Of a stretch of 14,991 nt of DNA, positions 1 to 8,600 are shown one piece after another. Position numbers and translations under genes: made by a program. The stretch covers positions 1,282,004 to 1,296,994 of the forward strand of contig KQ481993.1 of assembly GCA_001430745.1 (NCBI GenBank), given 5' to 3'. Under the pieces are notes generated by a model. It made no database searches. It was not told the DNA's origin and worked only from the letters and a program-made list of their open reading frames with translations. How positions within the stretch are numbered: position 1 is the first letter of the stretch; the number at the start of each line of letters is the position of its first letter. This DNA comes from Auxenochlorella pyrenoidosa (Eukaryota > Chlorophyta > Trebouxiophyceae > Chlorellales > Chlorellaceae).

Positions 1-16
1 CCCCCCCACCCCCCAC

Positions 17-36
17 ACACACCAATGGTCAGTCTC

Positions 37-71
<35 letters not shown>

Positions 72-80
72 CACGCACCC
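17..80. repeat. (CA)n microsatellite in BRAP2-like gene intron 4
   Basis: Interrupted CA dinucleotide runs (about 38-76, with a shorter run at 15-23) lie just inside the donor at 92 of the minus-strand gene, where they read as GT repeats in the transcript. A shorter CA run occurs at 14949-14960 at the other edge. Confidence 0.85.
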
Positions 81-92
81 ACCCCCGCTCAC

Positions 93-1364
93 CGGCTTGC
101 CGTTGAAGTCCCTGAAGAAGTCGTCGGCCCAGGCCTGCGACTCAAAGCGCAGCAGCACCAGGCACACGCTGCCGCGCCCCTCGCGCCGCACCAGCCGCAC
201 CTCGCGCACCTGCAGGGGGGTGGGGGGTGGGGTTTATACAAGGGGGTGAAGCCGCAGCGTGTGGCTTGGACACCAGGGGGTGTGGAGTCGAGACCACCGG
301 TGCATGGAGCAAGGGCCCCGGGCAACACAAGGAGGAAGGGAGGCGCAGCGCGGCCTGAGCTGTGCCAAACAGCCGTGCAGCACACACCCACCCCACCCAC
401 CCCACCCACACACCCACACACCATCACCACCCCTCCGCCCTCACCCGCTCAAAGTACGCGCCCATGAAGGTGCACAGCTCGGCAAAGCCCATGTCCGCGG
501 GCAGCGCCAAGATGCACAGCTGCTCGTTGCGCCCGGGCTGCGGCAGGGAGCGGAGGGGGGGAAGGGTCGAGGCTGGGCAGCACCGGGCAGCAAGGCTGGC
601 AGTCGCGGGGCTGCAAAGGAGAAGACAGGGTGCACACCAGGCAGCCGCACCCCGAATGCGGCAGGAAACGAGGAAAACTGGCTGCGGGCCGGCGCCAGCA
701 GAGCAGGCCCAGCCTTTGCTGCCCGAGGCCTGCATCTGCCTGCGCTGCCGCTCACCGGCAGGCCCGCGCCCTCCCCCGCCGGCTCCGGCTCGATTTCCTC
801 GCTGGGCCCTGCTTCGCTGCCGCCGGCTGCCTGCTTCTGCTTGAGGTCGGCCATGCCGCTGGAGCTGCGAGGGGGCAGGTGGCGGTAGAGATGGACCCGG
901 CCCACCTGCAGCGGGGGACAGCAGCCGTGTGGTTGCGCTCGTGCTCACTCTCATCCTCAGAAGGAAGCCTGGTGTGGCGCAGCAGCAGGAGTGTTTCTGA
1001 TTTCAATCTCGCCGCAGCTACCATTTGGCTGGCCTTGCATGGCAGCAGCAGATGGTGGCAGCGCGCTTGCGCTGCGAAATGCAACCCATGTCCCGCCTGC
1101 CATTGCAGGATTGCAGGCGCCGCAACCCGCACCCACCATGTGCTCCACTCGAGGGTTGCCCGCAGAAAAAGTGATGTGGTCCGTCTCCACCTCAGCTCCA
1201 GTGGGCGTGCGATCGCCGGGTGTCGCAGGGTGCGAGCCCGAGGGCGAGGGCTGGCCACTGCCGCCGGCGCCCGCGTCGCCCCCGCCGGCGCCCGCCAGCC
1301 CCGCCGCCACTGAGGCGTAGGAGGCCGCCTGCCGCGGCAGATGGTTCACACGTATAGAGTACAT
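93..1364 (-). CDS. BRAP: BRAP2/BRIZ-type E3 ubiquitin ligase, N-terminal part (runs off left edge)
   Basis: Four exons on the minus strand: 1364-1137, 905-756, 537-445 and 209-93. They give 196 residues, and the gene continues past position 1 after a GTGAG donor at 92. All four donors are GT, the three visible acceptors are CAG, and every junction is phase 0. The start MYSIRVNHLP resembles the short beta-strand opening of BRAP2 proteins. Residues about 13-60 are a Gly/Ala/Pro-rich insert. The conserved SGNPRVE motif (about 68-74) follows, then GRVHLYRH, which is split from it by intron 1. Residues about 127-196 form the BRAP2 RRM-like fold: NEQLCILALPADMGF, then FERVREVRLVRRE, then FESQAWADDFFRDFNGKP. 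In the family this is followed by a RING finger, a ZnF-UBP and a coiled coil; none is in the window, so ligase activity is inferred. Plant relatives (BRIZ1/BRIZ2) act in germination. Family identity is fairly sure from the ordered motifs; the exact orthologue is not. Confidence 0.82.
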
Positions 1365-1720
1365 GGCGCAAGGGCACGCCCTGGGCCCGCTGGGGCCCAA
1401 AAGGGTGGGACTCTGTCTGCTTTTACTGATCGCCGAGCCCCTGGAGAGGTTATGTCCCGCTTCCTGCAATGTCCATCGTTTGCAGCTGACATTGATTAGG
1501 AAGAGAACGTTCCCTCCGCAGCAGAAAGAGTCCTTGCAGATGAGCTGGCCGAAATGCACGAGAAACGCTCGCTTTTTCAGATGGATCGCGCTCTACAGTA
1601 TTGTTCTGATCTTTGTTAAGCTTGAGAACAGCGCACATGAACTCCTTTTGACATTCGGTTGCGACTTGCCTGTCCGCTCGTTTCAAGGGCAGCGCGCAGC
1701 ACGATTCAGCTGTTCACAGC
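1365..1720. promoter_or_regulatory. Divergent intergenic region between BRAP2-like gene and carboxypeptidase
   Basis: 356 nt separate the two start codons, which point away from each other, so both promoters and both 5' UTRs must lie here (unless an upstream non-coding exon exists). It is visibly richer in A/T than the flanking exons. I see no clear TATA box at a canonical distance. A GAACGTTC dyad sits at 1505-1512, inside the heat-shock-element pattern nGAAnnTTCn. The bidirectional promoter role is inferred from the layout only. Confidence 0.5.
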
Positions 1721-4700
1721 ATGATGGCGGGTCCAGGGGCGCTGGCGGTGCGCTTGACGCTTCTGGTCTCCGTCTTGTGCTCGGTGGCCGCCAGGCCGGT
1801 GCCTGGCAAGGTTGCGACCCCAGACTATACACTGTACCACACCAAGTGAGCCCCAGCTGCTAGCAAGCAGGGCCAGGGAGGCGCCATCCAGTCGTGAGCA
1901 GTCACCGCGCTCCCGCCGCTGCCGCCGGCAGGCGAGGGGTCACCACCCTTCCTCTGGCTGCGTGCCTACTCTCCTTTTCTGCAGAGACGGCGTGTTTCAG
2001 ACGGTTCGGGAGATTGTGGCCAAGTGTCCAGACATCATGCGGGTGCGTATGTGCATCGCAGGGGGAGCAAGCCAACCTCACGCAGACGGGCGGATCTTCG
2101 CAGTACCTCTCTGCTCATCACCTGCCCACAGCTGCGCTCAGGCCGCTGCCAGCTCGCCCCTCCGTCCTTCCCGGCTCTCTGCAGATCGACGAGGACACAC
2201 AGGCAGACGGCGTCTACTCGTCCACCCTCACTGTCGTCACAGTGGAGCCTGCTGGGCTGAGCCCGCCTGGCGCCGACCTCACCGGCAAGCTGCGACTGCT
2301 GCTGGTGAGCGAGCGGGAAGGGAAGGGGAGGAGGCAGCGGTCTTCCTCCGAGCGATTCGCAAGAGACTGCACAGCTGTTGAGCTCACGCGCTGCCCTGGA
2401 TGCAGGCAGACTTGCGGGCTCGATGCGCCGGCCGTGCCCGCGCGTGTATCGCCCTCTACGGCCGCCCACCGGCCCCCCTGCACCCACTTCCGTGCCGCGC
2501 AGAACTTTGGCGAGCACGGGCGGGAGCTGATTTCCAGCGAGATCGGGCTGAACGTGCTGCGCCTGCTGTGCGACGCCGAGGCGCGCGCCCCGCTGCTGGC
2601 CAAGTACAAGATCGACCCCAATGCCCTGGCCTCGGCCCTGCAGCGCGCCGTGTTCAAGGTGAGGCGCGACGGCATACGTACATGTGCATGGTGCATAGTT
2701 TGTGGCTGCTTGCTCTCGGCCGGCGGCAGGTGGCCAGAGGGGGAGGAGGTGTGGCTCTGCAAGCCAGGGATGCTGCAGCGGAGGGCGTTCTCTGTTCGGC
2801 ACGGGGCACTGCCACAGTCGGCACCGCACTAGGACCTCCGGTCCTGCGATGCACCCAAGGGCATGCTCCCACATGCCTGCCTGTGGCCCATGTGCTGCTG
2901 CGCAGTGCGTCCGCCGTGGGCAGCTGGCACCACTGCCGCCTCGCATGGCTAGTCTGCTCGCTCGCACAGTCCACCCCTCAACATTGAACCCAATCCGACC
3001 CCCCTTGCCTGCCGCAGGTTGTGCCCATGGAGAATGTGCGGGGACGGGAGCGCGTGGAGGCGGGGCAGCTGTGCGAGCGGAAGAACGGTCGGGGCGTGGA
3101 CCCCAACCGCAACTGGGCGGTGCACTGGGGGTTCAAGGAGAAGGGTGCGCCCAGGGGCGCAGCGGGGTGTGCGCAGGCCCGGGCAGCCCTGTGCAGCCGG
3201 CGCAGGCCTGGGCAGTGCTGGGCAGCCGGCGCATGCTTGGGCAGCCGGTGCAGGCCTGGGCAGGCGTCTGAGGGACGCAGAGGCTCGAGGATGGACACAC
3301 TGTGTGTGCCTCGAGGCGGCGGCCTCCCAGCGAGAGCTGGCGGCGGCGCATGCCCCTCCTTGTGCACATGCACCCTGCTCGCACAGTTTCTACCCCACGC
3401 GATCACACCACAGGGCGTAAAGCAACGCTTTCCCTGGCCTGCCGCTGCAGACTACGACCCCGCTGAGGAGTACCCCGGCGCAGCGGCCTTCAGCGAGCCC
3501 GAGGCGGCGCTGCTGCTGCGCCTGGCGCGCGCGCTGCGCCCGCACGTGTGGACCAGCGTGCACAGCGGCATGGACGCCATCTTCATGCCATACGACCACA
3601 AGGCGGAGATACCGGGTGCGCCCTGCTGGCCCTCCTTTTCTATCTCCCTTCCTGTTTGTGTGGCACCCTTGCCCCGCTTGCCGGCAGCGCGCCGCTCACA
3701 GACACGCCGCTGTGCCACACGGCTGGCGGCCGCGCCATGCCCATTGCTGATGCTCTTGGCCGGGTGCAGCCTCGCAACGGCTGTTCAGCAGCCGGTTGAA
3801 CTCCGCCTGTGCATGATGTTTCCTGCAGAGGGCCCCGGTGCTCGGGCCACGCTGGAGATCATAAACGCCCTGAACGAGCGCACCTGCAGCAAGAAGTGCG
3901 CCACCGGCTCGGGCGGCAAGAGCGTCGGGTGCGCTCGGGAGCAATGGGGGAGGGAAGTGCACGCCACAAGCGCTCGCCCGCTGGCTGCCGCCATCGGAAA
4001 GCTTCCCTGCCGGCTTGCATGCGGCGTGCACAGGCTCAGAACGGGCCCCCAGAGCCCAGGCCAGCACGCCTGCCTGCTGCCTGCCGCATGGCCGCCCCGC
4101 TGTCTTGCGGGCTGGACGCCAGCACGCCGCCGCCCGCTGCGGTTTGCCGCCTGGATCCCCGCCTCTATTGGAACCCCACGACCCCAGACGACCCCACCCC
4201 CCAACCCCCCACCCCCCCCTTCACAGCTACCTGGCCCACGGCACCGCCACCGACTACATGTGGCAGGAGCTGCACGTGCCGGTGCCCATGACCTGGGAGG
4301 TGTACGGAGACCAGCGGGCCGCCTTTGAGGACTGCTTCCGCATGTTCAACCCGCTCAGCCGGCAGGGCTACGACGCCACGGTGGAGGCCTGGACGGCGGC
4401 CGTGCTCACGCTGCTCACGCTGGCACCGGGCCACCCGGAGATTGCGCCGGAGCTGGCGGCAGGCGCCGGCGCTGCCGCCGCCGGGGGCGACAGCCAGCAG
4501 CAGCAGCAGCAGCAGGGACAGCAGCAGCAGCAGGGACAGCAGCAGCAGCAGGGACAGCAGCAGGGCCAGGAGCCGCAGCAGGGCCAGCAGCAGGGCCAGC
4601 AGGAGCAGCCGTCGCAGCAGGGCCAGCAGCAGGGCCAGCAGGAGCAGCCGTCGCAACAGGGCCAGCAGCAGCAGGAGCAGCAGGGCAGCAGCGGCGGCAG

Positions 4701-5323
4701 CGGTGCGGTCAGCACAGGCGGCGCGGCACCGCGTGAGGCCGCAGGAGGCGGCGGCAGCGGCGACGCGACGGGCGACAAAGCGCTGGAGATCGCTGCGGCG
4801 CTCAAGCAGCACATGCAAAAGGAGGAGCAGCAGGATTCGGGGCCAGCAGCAGACCAGCAGGGCGCGGCCGAGGCGGCGGCTGCTGCCGAGGGCGTGCAGC
4901 GCATGCTGGGGGTGCGGCGTGGCGCGGTCCCGCGGCAGCGCGGTGGGCGTGTGGTGCAGGCGCTTATCTGGCTGGTGATGGCCGCCACAGGTGGGTTTGT
5001 ACAGTAAGGCCACGCAGGCAGGCAGTGTGTCCGCAGACAAGGGTCTGTGGATGGGGGAGCGCCAGCTGCCTCTTGCCTGGCAGCTGCCTGGCCTGCATGC
5101 AGAAGGCGACAGCTGGCCTGGTGCAGCTGTTGCAGAGATAGCCAGCCCTGTGGCCCACTGCGATGCATGCGGCCCCTGCCTCCCTCCGGCTGCTGCAGCG
5201 GGCATGGTGGCCAGCTACCTGTGGAGCAAGCCGCGGTTTCGCTACGTGCTCTCCTCCCTGCTCAGCAAGCACCTGGGGCTCGGCCGGCGGCGTGGCACGC
5301 GGTCGGGGCTGATCCCGGTGTGA
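1721..5323 (+). CDS. M14-family zinc carboxypeptidase, secreted/type I membrane protein with Gln-rich stalk
   Basis: Nine exons: 1721-1845, 1985-2042, 2185-2304, 2503-2658, 3018-3144, 3451-3615, 3829-3928, 4227-4990 and 5199-5323. All introns are GT-AG and every junction is in phase, giving 579 residues and a TGA stop. Residues 1-25 are a typical signal peptide (hydrophobic LAVRLTLLVSVLCSVAA). Catalytic residues of the carboxypeptidase A fold are all present. GEHGREL gives zinc ligands H106 and E109. RKNGRGVDPNRNW gives R174 and N183/R184 for substrate carboxylate binding. EEYPG and SEPE follow, then SVHSGMDAIF with zinc ligand H233. GYLAHGTATDYM and TWEVYGD give the general base E308. This matches plant zinc carboxypeptidases. 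Residues about 374-439 are Gln-rich; a Gly/Ala/Glu-rich tract follows. Residues about 526-547 form one membrane span, followed by a basic tail of about 32 residues. It should cleave C-terminal residues outside the cytosol; substrate unknown. Confidence 0.9.
3171..3263 (+). repeat. Degenerate minisatellite in carboxypeptidase intron 5
   Basis: About four imperfect copies of a GC-rich unit with the core GCGCAGGCCTGGGCAG and a following GGGCAGCCG, in units of roughly 19-29 nt. It lies wholly inside the intron 3145-3450 and does not touch the splice sites. The copies share a CAGGC/GGGCAG core but differ in length, which suggests slippage or unequal exchange. Confidence 0.6.
4495..4689 (+). repeat. 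CAG-rich low-complexity coding repeat (poly-Gln/Gly stalk)
   Basis: In-frame CAG/GGC repeats in exon 8 of the carboxypeptidase encode about 65 residues of Gln with spaced Gly, Glu, Pro and Ser. It starts as three copies of a GQQQQQ-like block and then shifts to GQQQ units. The tract lies between the catalytic domain and the C-terminal membrane span, so it probably acts as a flexible stalk. Confidence 0.85.
4582..4659 (+). repeat. Exact 13-residue tandem duplication within the Gln-rich stalk
   Basis: Two head-to-tail 39-nt units, 4582-4620 and 4621-4659, each encoding GQQQGQQEQPSQQ. They differ only by a silent change in the penultimate Gln codon (CAG versus CAA), pointing to a recent in-frame duplication. 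Confidence 0.85.
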
Positions 5324-5633
5324 ATGCACGCAGCGCATGTGCCTCCAAAAGTCAACATTGTTAACATGCTTTTGAAGACCCAGCATGTGATTCGTTCCAG
5401 CAGAGGATGTGCGAGCAACTTGCATGGCGGTCGTCTGCGCGCAGCTGCGGATGGCGGCGCCACAGCAGGCGCGCCTTTAGCAACCCTACATGCCATCGGG
5501 ACCTGTTCAGGGACAACGAGAATTTAGCAAACTTTGTTGAGGACCCGAATCGCTGCAGCGCAAGGAGGAAGCAAGCTTTGTCGTCAGTCGGGCAGAGCAG
5601 CCCAGCCACCGTCTCGCTGATTGCCCAGCCTCC
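5324..5633. promoter_or_regulatory. Intergenic: carboxypeptidase 3' UTR and glutathione reductase upstream region
   Basis: 310 nt between the carboxypeptidase TGA and the glutathione reductase ATG, both on the plus strand. It must hold the 3' UTR of the first gene and the promoter and 5' UTR of the second. I found no TGTAA poly(A) motif here, so the end of the upstream transcript is not defined. No other gene is visible. Confidence 0.5.
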
Positions 5634-8600
5634 ATGAAGCTCGCCAGCAGCATGATCGTCCAACAGGGGGCGAAGTGCGCGAGGGCAGGTGGGCTTGTGG
5701 GAAGGGCGCGCCTGCGAAGGAGCTGCGGGGCCTGTGTGCGCACCCCCCACGCATGGTTTGGCACGTGCCTAGCGTAGTCAAGTCGGCGCTGCCGTCACCC
5801 GTGCAGGCTGGCAGCGCGCCGCCAGCGGCCGGCGCTCTCCCTCTACCGCCGCTGCCGCCGCTGCTGCCACCGCACCTGTGCGGGTGCTGACTTTGACCCC
5901 AGCCGCCGGCCGGCGCGGCCTGAGCGTGCGTGCTGAGGCGGAGGCCAACGGCAACGGCAGCACCTCTGGCGCCGATGGCGGGTTTGACTACGACCTGTTC
6001 TGCATCGGCGCTGGCAGCGGCGGTGTGCGTGCCTCGCGCGTGGCAGCCGGCACCTATGGTGGGTGCTGGGTGGCCTGCGCTTTGGCCGTGCTGTAGCGGA
6101 GCCCCGCTTTGCGTGCTTTGGAGCAGGCAAGCCGGCGCCACCTTGGCCAGGCCTGCCTTCCCGCAGCTTTGAGAGCATCGTCTCTGCTCGCTGTGCAAGC
6201 TGAGTGTATGCATGGCAGGCGTGCCGTGTCTGCATGCAAGCAAGCAAGGCCAGCACGCCCCCCTCGCAGGCGCCAAGGTGGGCATCTGCGAGATGCCGTA
6301 CAACCCGATTGCTTCGGACGAGGCGGGCGGCGCGGGCGGCACCTGCGTGCTGCGCGGCTGCGTGCCCAAGAAGCTGTTTGTGTACGCCAGCGAGTACCGC
6401 GAGGCCTTTGCCGACGCCGAGGGCTTTGGGTGCGGGGGCGGAGAGAGCGGCGGGAGGGGTTGGGGAGGCCAGCAGGGGCGGCAGGGCCGGCATGCCGGCT
6501 GGAGGCCCTGGCTTTGGCAGAGGCATGCTCAAATGCCGAGGTTTTAGGCAGCAGAGTGACTGGCCCCGGCTGAGGGTTGTGGGTGCAGGCAGGGCAGCCA
6601 AAGGGCGGGCATGGCCTGGCCCAGCCAAGGCGCGGCCAGCGGTCGGGTGCATCGCAGCCTTGGCGGGCTGGCCCTGCACTGGTGGCAGAACTCGCTTGCT
6701 TGTTCGTCACACCGCTGGTGCCTCCCCCCCCTTCTTTGCCCCTGTGTCCGCCGCAGGTGGCAGCTGGGCGGGCAGCCCTCCCTGGACTGGCCCACCTTCC
6801 TGGCCAAGAAGAACGCGGAGCTGGAGCGGCTCAACGGCATCTACATGAACCTGCTGAAGAACTCGGGGGTGGAGGTGGGCAGCTTTTGCGTGCATGTGCT
6901 TGCTTGCTGGTGCTTGTGTGAGTTCAGTGCCTGTCCAACCGCACCGGAACTTGCAAAGCGGAGCTGCGGCCTAGGCTCCTAGACCCAGGCTTGCGGCGCT
7001 GCCGGGGGGCCGCCGACCGCTGGCGGGCGCTGGCCTCCTGAGGCCTGGCGACCCCCCTGCCCTGGGCCCCGCCCTGCTGCAGTACATTGAGGGCCGGGGC
7101 AAGCTGGTGGATGCGCACACGGTGGATGTGGGCGGCCGCCGCGTGACGGCACGCAACATTCTGATCGCCACTGGCGCCCGCGCCTTTGTGCCGCCCTTTG
7201 AGGGCCACGAGCTGTGCATCATCTCCGACAATGCGCTCGAGGTGCCAGAGGTGAGGCCCGCGGCCCGTGGCTGGCTGCAGCGGCAGGCATGCGCCGCAGC
7301 GCTGGCATGCTGGCCTTCAGGCCGGCCGGTGACGGCCTTGCGCTCAGGGCGGCATCTTTGAGGTCCGCCTTCCGATGTCTGCAGCATGCAGACCCCCCCA
7401 GCAGACGGCCCTCCTGGGCGGGCGCTCCCCCTGCCAGCACGCCCGGCCCCCCACCCATCTGCCGATTATTTGAGAAAAAGGTAGCAAACTCAAGCCATCT
7501 ACCCGCTTTGCGGCCCCCTCGTTGCAGGTGCCCAAGCAGATTGTCATCCTGGGCGGCGGCTACATTGCGGTGGAGTTTGCGGGCATCTTTGCGGGGCTGG
7601 GCTCCGAGGTGCACCTGGTGTACCGCGCCGACCTGCCGCTGCGCGGCTTTGACGAGGAGGCAAGCAGGGCGGGGCGCACCTATGGCGGCATGCTTTGCTT
7701 GCGTTTAAAGCAGGGCGCATCTGCGGCTGCACGCTTTGCGTTTGAAGCAAGGCGCAGGCGGCTGCTTGCACTGCCGTTTGAGATGCGGGGCCTGTGGGCG
7801 TTGTCCCCGTCTGGGTGGCGGAGGGCAGGGAGGGCGCCCGAAAAGCGCGAGGCAGGGGTGTGTGCGCGTGGCTGGCCGCGCTGCGCATGCGCCAGCACTC
7901 TCTCTGCACTTTTGCACCCGCCATACCCCGCCCATCTCTGATCCCCATCGCTGCTGGCTCAGACCCCTGTTTGCCTTGCCTCCCTGCCCCGCGCGCAGGT
8001 GCGGAAGTTTGCCGCCGAGCAGTACGCGCAGAACGGCATCCACCTGCACCCGCTGACCACGCCGCAGCAGCTGGAGAAGCTGCCCGACGGCCGCCTCAAG
8101 TTCACCGCTGGCAAGCGCAGCGGCGGCCAGGTGGGCGGCGCCTCCCTGCCCGGCATGGCGAGCACGCCCACCTTAGTCGGCACTACTTGCACCCCCCGTA
8201 TCTGCCTGCCCATGCTGCTGGAAACGAGCACACCTGAACAGCCCAGTACTTTCTCGCCATGAGCCCCTGCTAAATCGCCCAGCTGCCACCTGCCCTGCAG
8301 TCTTCCGAGGCTGAGACGTTTGTGATTGAGTGCGACCACGTGCTTGCAGCCACAGGTGGGCGCCCGCCCCCCCCCCACCCCCCCCTCCTCCTGCACACCG
8401 CCCTGGGCAGCCTGCCTGCATGCCACCGAATGGGGCTATGTTAGTTGATATAATGGACGCCGCCGGCGGAAGCTGAACGGGCTGACACAGGGCACCGCAG
8501 ACGGTGGCGGAAGCAGGCAGCAGCGAGGGCCAGAAGCAGCAGCGGACGTTGACCACAGGCTGTGCTACGGATGCCTGCGGCTGAGGCCTCTTGCGCCTGC

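Noticed and set aside
25..249. Small plus-strand frame over the CA repeat
   Set aside because: Translation of a microsatellite plus the antisense of BRAP2-like exon 4.
2035..2967. Minus-strand frame of 310 residues
   Set aside because: It lies opposite well-supported carboxypeptidase exons 3 and 4; no motif and typical GC-rich shadow composition.
3021..4328. Uninterrupted plus-strand frame of 435 residues
   Set aside because: Only parts of it are coding (exons 5-7 of the carboxypeptidase). The rest is intron read through, with clear GT/AG boundaries and no family similarity.
4165..5205. Long minus-strand reading frame of 346 residues, Leu-rich
   Set aside because: It is the antisense of the CAG repeat and the carboxypeptidase exon 8; its leucine runs come from CTG read opposite CAG.
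5878..6096. Possible GTG start for glutathione reductase at 5878
   Set aside because: Nuclear eukaryotic genes start at ATG. The ATG exon at 5634 joins in exact phase and completes a transit peptide.
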